Source: Haliclona indistincta (Eukaryota; Porifera; Demospongiae; Haplosclerida; Chalinidae). Taken from it: a stretch of 64,000 nucleotides of DNA. Both the position numbers and the translations under genes were made by a program. Below, piece by piece: positions 10,102 to 20,386 of the stretch. Position 1 is the stretch's first letter; every line of letters starts with the position of its first letter. The DNA lies in NCBI GenBank assembly GCA_964017065.1, contig OZ024792.1, positions 1,889,254 to 1,953,253 on the forward strand. Reading direction: 5' to 3'. The notes under the pieces are model-generated. The model was not told the DNA's origin and ran no database searches. It saw only the letters and a program-made list of their open reading frames with translations.

Positions 10102-12598
10102 TAGTTACTCCTTAAAATTTTAATTAAGAAAAGGAAAAGTTGACCACCTCAGCAATAGCTCTTGTTTAGATGAAGATGGCTTTTACAAGTGTCATCCCAT
10201 GTGAACCAATGCCTGCCATTCTCTCCATAGATTGTGCTTCACCACCTATTAGTTTGTGCATACAGATCAATAATGTGGTCAGAAACAGCAACTTATTGTT
10301 ATAATTATCATCATGTAGCTGTCCAGTGGTCAAGTACCTTCTTCAAGTGACCATTCTGTACCTGGTATGGTATGTCTCTGTGTATGTTTGGTGTTGACTT
10401 CTCTGTAGTGACAATACCTGTTCCCTGGGGTCACATTGCTGGTAAAGCTTGGGGTAAGCCATCTGGTCTACCAGTGTTAGCAGTACACGGTAAGGCACTA
10501 GAGAGTTTTAGTTAGCCGTTTGCGCCACACGGCTGAATGTCAACGGCTGGTACAATGACGTCGTCATGTACCAGCACTCTAGTATTTTACAAACACCTGT
10601 AAAACAATATAAGCATAAACCTAAAGCATGTGCCTTTGTGCTAGCTTGTAACTAACGTGACAAAATGTTAGCCAAGAAAAACAACAACTCCTTGAAAACC
10701 ATACGGGAAACTAAGTGCCAGCCGTTGTAAACGTGAAATTCACATGCTAATTTCTGACGTCAGGATTGCCAGTCGTTAGCAGTTAGTGCAAATATAAACG
10801 TGTAACTAAACTCTACTGAGAAGATGATATTACATTATCTTGGTGGTATAGGATGGCTAGACAATGCTGGATCATTTGATAATCTGATTCCTCTGCTATC
10901 GGAAGGTATGTAATCCACAGTCTCATGACGAACTGTCTGACTCATTGTTACTGTAGACCTGTATGTGCTGGCAGTGGATCTACCAGGACACGGCCTGTCC
11001 TCGCATAAACCAGGCTCATCTTATCATTTAATGGATTATATTATTGATTTGAAGTACATTGCGAACGGTTAGTCAGTGCATGCATGAATGTGTTGTGTTA
11101 TGTGGTATCATGACCATAGGTCTCAATTGGAAGAAGTTCATGATTTTAGGTCATTCGATGGGTAAGTGTGTGTATTAGGTGTTTTATCACTATTGTTGTC
11201 ATCTGTGCAGGTGGAAGCGCGGCTAGCTGGGTAAACAACCCCTTCTTTCTCTAACTTACTATATCCTTCTCTTGCAGTTTGCTGCTACTCTTCCAGACTA
11301 TGTTACTTGTATAGTTGTGATTGAGGGATTAGGGCCACTGACATACCCACTGGTACACTAGTTGGGCGGAGCCAAACCCTCGTGCCACGCCCTAGCTACT
11401 CTAGTGCTTTTATTGACTTTCTCTCTCTCATTCACAGGATGATCTACCAAGCCACTTTGGTAAACAATTGAGTGTTATAACTGATAACTCCACACCGAGT
11501 GAGAAAGTTTATCCTAGCTGGGACGCAGTGGTTGACAAGTAAGGACGAACAATTTATTTAGTAGCCATAATTATTTGTACACCTTAAAATAATTTGGCGG
11601 TTGAGTTATCCAGTACTTTGTCAGTCAGTGCCTCCATTCAACATCTTCTCTATGTATACGACTCTAAGTGGGAACAAGTTTGATAAACTGTTAGACAGAG
11701 CATCAGCTGAGGTACTGGCTAGTCGTGGAACACGGCAGGTTGAGGGTGGGTACTGCTTCACACGAGACGGTAAGTTGCAATGTGAAGCATGCACCATGAC
11801 AACATAGCGACCACCATATTGTGTGTGTGTGCTATGTTGTGTTGTGTGCTGCATAATCATAAGTGTGGAGAAATTCGTGAATGATAGATAAAATTTTGAA
11901 TTCGGGAAATTTTCCTGCGAAGGTTTCACAGTAATTTGTGTCGTGGTATGTGTGCTAAGTACAACCTCTCTTGACAGAATATTTACATATCTCTCTAGCC
12001 ATTCCCTATGTTGCCGATTCCTGATGTTATGAACGACGTGTATTAGGGAGGCACGGTAGTGACTCCCTATGTAGGGATGAACGAGAAAACAAGATGGCGG
12101 CTACATACAATGTATTAGCGTTCAAACGCTGATATTTCGCCTGTTGATGAATTTTATACGTCCAAAGACACTTAGATCTGCTCTCTGGCGTTGCCCCATC
12201 TTACAGTAGCAAGGAGATTGCTCAAAATTGTTGCTAAAGTGACGAACCTGAAAACGGTGAAAATTGAGTTTCGTCATCTTCGTTTTCTTCTTTCTTTCTT
12301 TCTTTCTTTCTTCCACTCGTCTAGCGCCTTTACACGAGCAGTGCCAAGACCAGAACACCCACGAACAGTCGTGAAATTCTCCTGGCATGTACCTTTTGAA
12401 CTTAGTTTTTAGCGAAACGACGATGTAAATTTGACGAGTCCACGATCACGAGCAGTTGCCAGCTAAGTGTTAGACGCCATTATTGTGATTACGCAATACG
12501 CACGTGACCAACCACACGAATTCTAGAAGTAGAGTATCGCCGTATGGAGAGCGCATATTGGCGTCTGGAGTCTTCAAAGAACAACTCACTGAGTAAGC

Positions 12599-14644
12599 TT
12601 GTGTAGTATCATCGTTCTGCTGCTTGCCAGACAGTATATCCTTAAATATCAGCGTCATAACCTTAATCAAATCAAAACTCTAAACCGTGCTCTACAAATC
12701 CATCCTTCACCTTCTAAAGAAGCTAAACTCCATCAATTATGTCAACTTAATCAAGATCTTATTCTCAATGCTAAATCTGCATACGACACGAAGATTGTTG
12801 CCTCCTTCTCATCAAATCCGTCCAAACTTTATTCGCGTTTGAAATACTTGAACAACTCTTCTAGAGTCCCAAACTGTATATGGCACGACAATTCTATGAT
12901 AGTCAACCCTTCTCATATTGCTGAGCTTTTCAATTCTTATTTTAATTCTACTTTTTCTACCCAGAGTAATTTCGTGCTTCCTGATATTTCTTTACTTCCA
13001 ACTCCCTCTTCTCAACTTAGTACCATTTACTGTGAAGAGGATGAAGTATATGAGATTCTAGCTTCTCTAAATCCGAGTAAGTCTCCTGGTAATGACAATA
13101 TTGCTCCTGTTGTCTTAAAATCATGTGCTCTTGTCCTCTATGAACATGTCACTCATATCTTTAATCTAAGTCTCTTTCAAGCAAAGTTTCCATGTGACTG
13201 GAAACATCACAAAATTACTCCTATTCCAAAAAAGGGCGATCTTCATTTAGTCTCCAACTACAGGCCCATTTCGCTTCTTCCTGTTATTTCTAAAGTGCTT
13301 GAAACCATCGTTTACAATAAAACAATAGATTTTATTCGTCCTAAGCTTAACAAGCAACAGTTTGGTTTCCTCAAAAGTAGATCCTGTTTATCTCAAATGC
13401 TTGTCTTTTTAAATAAAGTCATTCACTACGCTGACGAGCATTATGCTTCTGATGTTGTCTACCTCGACTTTCGTAAAGCATTTGATTCGGTGCCACATGA
13501 TGAGCTGCTTTTTAAGCTGTGGTCTCTTGGTATCACAGGTAGTCTGTGGTTCTGGTTTCGTTCCTATCTCCGTAATCGTCTGCATTTTACTACTTTCAAC
13601 AACCACAGCTCTTCTTCTTTACCTGTTGCTTCTGGAGTACCTCAAGGGAGTGTTCTTGGCCCTTTACTTTTCCTTATTTATATCAATGATTTACCACTTT
13701 GTTCTCCTTCTGACTTTTTGCTCTTCGCAGACGATACCAAAATTTAAAAATGTATTGAGTCTCATTCGAGTCAGGCCTCTCTCCAATTGTGTCTCGATCA
13801 TGTTTCCTCTTGGTGTGACCAGTGGAATCTCCGTCTAAATGGTGCTAAATGTGCCATTTTAAAAATAGCTCTCCATCCATCCCATGACGCAATTTCTGAT
13901 CCTTCTTTCCAATATAGTATTGCCGGTAACCCAGTAGTCTCAGTTCAGAAACAACGAGATCTAGGTCTGACTCTAACTTCTAATCTCTCTTGGTCAAACC
14001 ACTATGACTCTATTTCTTCAAAAGCTTACCATGCTCTTTTCCTAATTAGACGAACTCTATCCCCTAATATATCTATCTCCACTAAAAAAACTCTTTACTT
14101 ATCTCTTGTGAGATCTCATTTGTCCTTCTGTTCTCAAGTTTGGCATCCATACTTAACTAAACATATTATCCAACTTGAAAGAATCCAAAAGAAAGCTACT
14201 AAGTACATTTTGCAAGGGTCTCCCTACTCTGACTATCGCCAAAGACTCATATCTTTAGACCTACTTCCGCTAATGTATTGGTTCGATTTGCAAGACATTA
14301 TGTTTCTAATAAAGAGCTTCAAAACTCCATCTGACAATTTTGATCCTCTCTCGTACGTTTCATTTGTTTCTAACAATACTCGTTCCTCATCCTCTGGTAA
14401 ACTTGTTCATAAGTTCTCCAAAACTTCATTTTCACGTCATTTTTATTTCAATCGAGTCGTTATACTTTGGAATTCACTACCTCGAATTGACCTTTCATTA
14501 TCTGTGATCTCTATTAAAAATATTATTATTGAGGAGTTTTGGTCTCATTTCTATACTCATTTCATCTCTGACCTTCCTTGTACATATCATTTCCTCTGTC
14601 CATGTAACAGATGTGTCGGTTTAGGTTTTTCCTCTAATTATTAA
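12599..14644 (+). pseudogene. Non-LTR retrotransposon reverse transcriptase, 5'-truncated, one nonsense codon
   Basis: One reading frame runs from about 12599 to 14644 and is broken only by a TAA at 13745-13747; downstream coding stays in the same frame. It contains the RT signature in order: YRPISLLP, AFDSVPHDEL, SGVPQGSVLGPLLFLIYIND, FADDTK and a downstream thumb and C-terminal region (RSHLSFCSQVW, ILWNSLP). FADD with this C-terminus is typical of Jockey/CR1/I-group LINEs. No endonuclease or ORF1 is present upstream, as expected after incomplete target-primed reverse transcription. The 3' end is followed by (TAA)n at 14756-14776, a common LINE tail. Confidence 0.88.
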
Positions 14645-15001
14645 CTAAACCCTCCCAGTAGCATTGCTTTATGTAATGTTTACTGTCAGCCATTTTCTTC
14701 TTTCACTAATTCTCATTTGTTGTATCAGTATGTTTTTATATGGCTGTAAAGTTATAATAATAATAATAATAATAAAAAATATCACAGCCATACAGAAATT
14801 TCTACATCAGAGTGGGCGGGGCTCGTATGGAGTGCAATCCTGCATCATGCATGAATGCAATTATGCAAGAGCTAGTTTCAGAATAACAATGAGCTACAAG
14901 TTAATAAGATCAACAACAGCAAATGGTGGAATCAAAGAGATACATTATCTTGCCGAATTCGAACTGCAGCAAAAATTTGAAAAAGAGAAAAGGACACAAA
15001 C

Positions 15002-15361
15002 AAGAAAATAAAAAGATTTCTAACGAAATCAAAAGGATGTAGGGATAAAGAAATCTGCTACTGGTCCACAATGTAAACCAACAAGGAGCAAGCATGGACG
15101 ATTGACTTGCTAACAGACCATAGATCCCTACATCAGTGGCTGTACATAAGATTTTGATTTTGATACAAGCTGAATTCATGTCAGGTGTCAGTCAACAGCA
15201 ACTAGCTGAACTGCTATAGTCAGCCACTGATGTAGGGATCTATGGTCTGTTAGTAAGTCAATCGTCCATGCTTGCTCCTTGTTGGTTTACATTGTGGACC
15301 AGTAGCAGATTTCTTTATCCCTACATCCTTTTGATTTCGTTAGAAATCTTTTTATTTTCTT
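15002..15361. mobile_element. Palindromic MITE (141-bp arms)
   Basis: The left arm 15002-15142 and right arm 15221-15361 are near-perfect inverted repeats (AAGAAAATAAAAAGATTTC outermost, CAGTGGCTG innermost) around a 78-bp centre. It has no coding capacity. A half copy occurs at 7961-8134. The right end abuts hydrolase exon sequence. Confidence 0.88.
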
Positions 15362-15430
15362 TTACAACAAATAACTTGTCCCGTTTTGGCTATAATGTGA
15401 GAACATGTTGCATGTATGTGTGCATGTGCA

Positions 15431-15432
<2 letters not shown>

Positions 15433-15511
<79 letters not shown>
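15433..15511 (+). repeat. (CA)n microsatellite in the pseudogene intron
   Basis: About 40 uninterrupted CA units. The array reaches to within about 20 bases of the 3' splice site of the pseudogene's tenth exon. It corresponds to the more interrupted CA tract at 24950-25120 in unit 2. Confidence 0.95.
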
Positions 15512-15512
<1 letters not shown>

Positions 15513-15776
15513 GCACTCACACACAGATTGATACCCTAGCTAATAATACTACAGGACTGAAAAGACATTCCTACCTCAAGATGTTCTTAAGCGACGGATC
15601 TATAATACAACTAAAGCTAAGGTACTTCATATTGATCTGTTTTATGTGTTGTGTCTCCCTCCATCAGCTCAGTGTGTTGACAGTGCCTGGTGTTCACATG
15701 TACAACCCCAGAGTGATGTCGGATCAGGTGAACACATTCCTCACTAGCCAGGGACAGAATGGACCTCAATAGCTGT

Positions 15777-17615
15777 CACAGCGTACACACAGTTACCAAC
15801 ATGAAATTGACAGTATTCCTCTTCTAGTACTTCACTTGTGTAACCATTACTAAAATAGAATCAAAATTCTAGTGAACTGACAACAGAAAGCAGTGCATGC
15901 TCATAAAGAGGCTAGTTGTGTAACATTGGAAAGCTGGAATAACTCAGAGGTTTGCCGAAAATTAGCCACACCCATGCCACGATTGGAAACATGAAATGAC
16001 ATCACACAAAACATTATATTTTTGCACAAACAATAATAATTTGACATGTGGTTATTATTTGAATGTTTATATGTACTATTCTGAGTATGTCAAGTGACAT
16101 GCATGCATTCTGCTGACTGCAAAGCATTCCCTCCAATAGATTACATGTAGGATGATCCAGCACAACTGTCAACAATTGGTCAAGATAGCCTTTTAGACAA
16201 GACTTGCTTTGTTCAAGTGATTGTAACTGTAATCAACTCAGTAAGAGCAGATCAATATTTTCCGCAAACATATGCCGACTATTACAGTCTATTCACGTTT
16301 AGTATGCCAGAGAGACTGAGCAGGAACGATTAGAATAGTAGCATGTGAAGCAGATTGCAGCACTAGATAATATTTTGTGTTAGTAGAAGACTTACTCATG
16401 CATTCCCTCCAATAGATTAGGATGATCCAGCACAATCGTCAGCATTGCAGGTAAATTGGTGTTAAATTGTCTAGAAGATATTTACACAGCAAAAAACCGG
16501 CATATGCAGTACAGTGCAGTATGGTATGCAGTAGCAAGGTTGTTTAATATTTCCGTAGTCGGGTCATCGCAATGAATTCGGTGGTGATTCAGTATTGCAT
16601 GATAATAATGTTACAGTAATCATAGGAGACGTAATAGACTTTTTATAACATTTCATTACAGAATTTGAATTTTAAAAACAGCAAATAAACCAAAGAAATT
16701 GATAGATGAAATAATGTGTTCCTGAATTCAGAAGAGTAACCATGAGTAGTCAAAATTGATTAGATTGTCTACGTGTAAACGTAGCCTAAGAGCAACTCCA
16801 CGAAATCAAACTTCGCTAAAATCATGATACCTATTAGCTGCACTAAACCCATTCTCTCAAGTTGGAAATCAGTGAGTGATGAGCCTGGACTCACACACTT
16901 CACTGTAATGCAAACTGTAGAGGTACCTATCTTTTTTAGCAGCTGAAAGCTGACGAAGCAGCACGCTGAACAGTACTATGGTAAAGAAGTCACGAGCATC
17001 AAAACTAGTACAGCGAAACCTGTCTTAAGGACCACTTGTGTAATAAGACCACCTCTATATTAGACCACATTTTTTGATCATTTATACATGATTTTATATA
17101 GGCACTCTCACATTGATTCTGGAATAGTTCATTTTGTGAAGTTTATCTCGTGTGCTGCCCCCATGTGGGGAGTGACTTTTCCCCGACTCACTATCACTTG
17201 GACTGAGCACCCAAAGCCCAACCTCATCCCTTTCCTTGCTGCAACCAATTGAACTTCAGAATCTACTTCCTAATGATCCTTGTTGAGCATGAGTAGACTA
17301 GTTTGCTGAATCCTTACTAGGGGAATTTTAATTTGTCTTGCTAGATGCTTTGTTTCAGTTGACTTCACTGCATGTTCTCTTGACACATTTCGCACCAGCA
17401 AAAAATGGACCTCGATAGCTGTTACATCATGCGTACAATTACCAACATTTAAACTCATGCAGATGGTGCTAATGTATGTAACCATCATGGTTACTGTGAA
17501 AATAGATACGAAGCTAGTGAGTGCATTGTGTTTGGTTAACAAGAGAGGGGCTTGGAAAATAGAAATGACACAGAATATATAATTTTTGCACAACAATATG
17601 TATTTGACATGTGGT
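15777..17615. other. Gene-free part of unit 1 with ELKS-like and hydrolase exon fragments
   Basis: No functional gene. 16081-16235 (minus) is a decayed copy of the ELKS-like exon at 26366-26539, and 16395-16442 is a shorter piece also present in unit 2 at about 25670-25715. Around 17405-17435 a stretch resembles the end of the hydrolase gene and its 3' flank (GGACCTCGATAGCTGTTAC). These show repeated small local duplications in addition to the main one. Confidence 0.65.
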
Positions 17616-17770
17616 TATTATTTGACTGTTTGAATATGCACACTCTGGCAGTCAATACTGTCCAATAATTCAGGAGAGTTATCTACCACTCTCTGTAGCA
17701 GCATTAATATTGCTGTGTAGTTCTGAAGAGATACCATATCCTCTTCCTCTTCCTTTAGCTCTTCCAACAA
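17616..17770 (-). pseudogene. Orphan last exon of the ELKS-like gene
   Basis: This stretch is a clear copy of the terminal exon at 26150-26299, with a 6-bp in-frame addition and a few substitutions. It is cut off just after the splice acceptor, where similarity to the true locus stops. It marks the right end of the duplicated unit; with no upstream exons it cannot be expressed as part of the protein. Confidence 0.85.
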
Positions 17771-18100
17771 CTAAAAGGAGTCAAGCCTCATCTCTTTAGT
17801 CAAATTAATTAAACTATGTTAATTTTAGCACTGCTTCAAGAGTCATGGTGGGCAGACTCATGGTCATTCTTTAGGGATTTATGGGTTAGTACCTTGCTAG
17901 AATCATGCAGCCACATCCACAGACACACAATGATCATGCAATTTTTGCACAAAAAAAATATAATAATTTATTATGCTGTTTGAAAACAAGGGAACTATGA
18001 AGTACATGTGCACAATGCAGCTACATGACCAAAATACAAACACAGACTAGTCCAATTCCTCTACTGTGAATAATATACATGCATGTATTCATCAATAAGT

Positions 18101-19483
18101 TTAGCCACTGGCTGATAACTTGGAAAGATGCACTTGCAAAGACTTTTGAACATCCAGAAAAGGTGTCGATATGTACGGGATGCCGTGTTTGATGCACACG
18201 TTTTTAACAATCGGACTTATCTTCTTCAACAAGCGTGGCTTAAACGTTGGAAAGAGGTGATGTTCGATGTGATAATTGAAGTATCCATAATGAAACTCGA
18301 TGAAAGCTAGAAACCAATTAGTAGGGTACCAATTGCCAGAGGTTCGTACTTGTACTTCAGCCCAGGACAGCTTATTGTGGTAATTGCTTACATCTTCCAA
18401 TTCTCCTAGCATCCAATGATTCTCTTCATGATCGTTGAAAAGCAAGGCAAAGGCAACATACGAAGTTGCAATTGTGTATGCCGCAAATACTGCAAGTCCT
18501 ATCCAAAATCCATGCAAATGAAAGCAGGAGATGACCTCAAGAAATAAGATTCCCTTAGCAAATAAGTGTGCCACCACATCATAGGTGTTTCGGCAGTATT
18601 TTTTATACCAAAAAATCCATAGAGTCGTTTGCAGTAACTTGACTGGAAGGTAGAGGGAAATAGCTAACCAGAAATAGATATACTGGAAACGATGGTGGGC
18701 CCTATGTTTCATGTACTTGTGGATACGCACACCTAAGTATGGATAAGAATTGGCTTGATGGTCAATAGACGAATGTGGTTGATTGTGGTGTGTTTGATGG
18801 GTGATCTGCCAATCCAACCCAGACATTCCACACAAGTCAAAAAGGTGCATTGCTATGAAGTCAAGTAGAGGGCTATTGGTGAAGCCAGAATGAGTAGCCA
18901 TGTGAGCAATGTTAGCCATCATGCAGATGGAATGAAGACCCAATAGCACTGCAGCAAGAAGCGAGCCTTTTACCCACGCCAGGTATGAGAGAGAGAAGTG
19001 GATAATTAAGTAATAGCAAATGAATACTACCCCTTCGACAAATGTATAATGTGTCTTCTCATTAGATTTTTTCAGGAAGCAAGAGACACCAGTTTTTAAG
19101 TCCTGCCAGAACTCATCTCCCTCTGTGTCTTTGTAGACAATACGATCCAAAAATGGACTTTTGTTACCACTACGCAACTTGTCACCAGAAACATCAATGC
19201 GACCAACACGTTTAATATTATTTCCCCTCAAAAAGCTATCACTCTTCAGCCATTCTTCTACCTTCGTATTCACATGTGCCGACGAAAACAATCCACTGCA
19301 ATCTGTTCCCAGATGGCCTCTGAAAGTGTCTCCGAACGGGTGCTTGTCTATAAAGTGAGTAACATCATATACAATTCCATTGATAGAAAGCCATCCATCA
19401 GAGTAAGTTGAATGTTGCTTTAACTCCTTATAAGTAACATAACGTTGATCTGGATCATACGCAATTTGGCATTTGGTAGACAT
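18101..19483 (-). CDS. Cytochrome b5-fused fatty acid desaturase, copy 2
   Basis: Single-exon 460-residue paralogue of the desaturase at 6039-7415, differing at about 25 positions, with two extra residues after the eighth (DPDQR instead of DPS). Every functional motif is kept: HPFG and SSAHVN in the b5 domain, HMATH, HQTHH and HIEHH in the desaturase domain. Changes cluster between boxes 2 and 3 (for example HHRFQ versus HHQFQ, LLQTTLWIFW versus ILHTTAWIFL), in and near predicted membrane segments, where chain-length or position specificity could be affected. Both copies look functional; whether they differ in product cannot be read from sequence. The upstream flank (19484-19700) parallels copy 1, so cis-regulation may be shared. 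Confidence 0.93.
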   Translation of the reverse strand: MSTKCQIAYDPDQRYVTYKELKQHSTYSDGWLSINGIVYDVTHFIDKHPFGDTFRGHLGTDCSGLFSSAHVNTKVEEWLKSDSFLRGNNIKRVGRIDVSGDKLRSGNKSPFLDRIVYKDTEGDEFWQDLKTGVSCFLKKSNEKTHYTFVEGVVFICYYLIIHFSLSYLAWVKGSLLAAVLLGLHSICMMANIAHMATHSGFTNSPLLDFIAMHLFDLCGMSGLDWQITHQTHHNQPHSSIDHQANSYPYLGVRIHKYMKHRAHHRFQYIYFWLAISLYLPVKLLQTTLWIFWYKKYCRNTYDVVAHLFAKGILFLEVISCFHLHGFWIGLAVFAAYTIATSYVAFALLFNDHEENHWMLGELEDVSNYHNKLSWAEVQVRTSGNWYPTNWFLAFIEFHYGYFNYHIEHHLFPTFKPRLLKKISPIVKNVCIKHGIPYISTPFLDVQKSLQVHLSKLSASG

Positions 19484-20386
19484 TGTCGGTTAGCTAACAA
19501 TAGGACCAATTTCTTTTGGATTAAGTAGCGCTGAACTACAGCAGTGCACTTGTGGCGGCACAGTTATAGCTATTCTGTTTGAGCTTCATGTGACCAAATT
19601 TGGTGGTAGCTTGCTTTTCCTAGAAAGAATTATATAATTACTTAATTGAATTACCTAATTGTACAGCTACCACATTTACTAGTAAAACATAACAACTAAT
19701 GAGCTGTGGTGCACTCAGGTAGTTGAAACCCTTTATTGAGAGTCAATCAAATTTATGTACAGCTCAGCAGACATTTGTGAAGTCAGGCGCACGTTGGGTG
19801 GGTCAGGCTATGTTAGATTATACCTGTATGGTTTAAGAGTCAAAATTGAAAAAGCAAGTTTTTAAACAACCCGGCTTCAGTGATTATTTACCTATCAATG
19901 TCATCCCTCACCCCATTTCAGTGGTTTGATCATTAGTGTTCAAGAGAGTCTTCATGCCTCAATTCATCGAGGCCGCAACAGCTTCTCTGCATCGTTTCAA
20001 TGTTAGATTTCTCAGTCTAGGTAGCTAGAAAGTAAAAACATTCGCTAAGTTTAATTCCTACCAGAGCTTATGGTACTGTCTCTCTGTAGACAAATCAAAA
20101 GTGGACTGTTGTTGCCCTTGCAGAATCAAAAAGCTACCACTCTTCTACTTTCCTATTCACATGATCCACTGCAAACTGTTCTCAAGTGATGTGTTTCCGA
20201 GCGGATGTTTATCTATGAATAAGTGAGTAACTTTATATCAGAATGAAATGTTGAACATTGCTTTTTCTTTCACTATAATTATCTTTGTGAACTGATCATA
20301 ATAAGTGCATGCATTCCGGCTTCACAATTCATGCACATTTGCAGTGACTGAGTAACTCTACTAGGTAGCATGAAACTGCTACCTAG
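19484..20386. other. Upstream region of desaturase 2 with degenerate desaturase fragment
   Basis: No intact gene. About 20080-20270 (minus) is a decayed desaturase 5' segment, parallel to 7655-7830 and retaining more of it (AAAAAGCTACCACTCTTC, TTTCCGAGCGG, TATCTATGAATAAGTGAGTAAC). The unit-1 hairpin recurs from 20356 and is interrupted at 20386 by the retroelement insertion. Confidence 0.65.

Larger units (their letters stand above)
12043..15361. mobile_element. Nested insertion splitting exon 9 of the hydrolase pseudogene
   Basis: The exon reads through to GTGTA at 12042 and resumes with ACAACAAATAACTTG at 15364, as in the uninterrupted copy at 24880-24895. The intervening 3.3 kb holds about 550 bp of unrecognised sequence (starting GGGAGGCACGG, with a CTTT microsatellite at 12291-12312), a 5'-truncated non-LTR retroelement ending in a TAA-type repeat (14756-14776), about 225 bp of unassigned sequence, and a palindromic MITE whose outer end coincides with the right border. 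A target duplication is not clear; TTA or TA is possible. Confidence 0.8.
10372..15776 (+). pseudogene. SERHL-type alpha/beta hydrolase pseudogene (unit 1 copy)
   Basis: All eleven exons of the intact copy at 22894-25376 are recognisable: 10372-10489, 10852-10905, 10957-11067, 11120-11161, 11211-11230, 11278-11352, 11438-11538, about 11660-11769, 11999-12042 plus about 15364-15396, an exon just after the CA repeat, and the terminal exon. The GHSMG nucleophile elbow is still present. Lesions relative to the intact copy: the acceptor AG before exon 8 is AC; a 14-bp deletion ends exon 8; a 3.3 kb insertion splits exon 9; a 1-bp loss at the start of exon 10 brings in a TAG; and 9 bp are missing in the last exon, removing the expected catalytic histidine pair. 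Any transcript could make only an N-terminal fragment. Confidence 0.88.
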
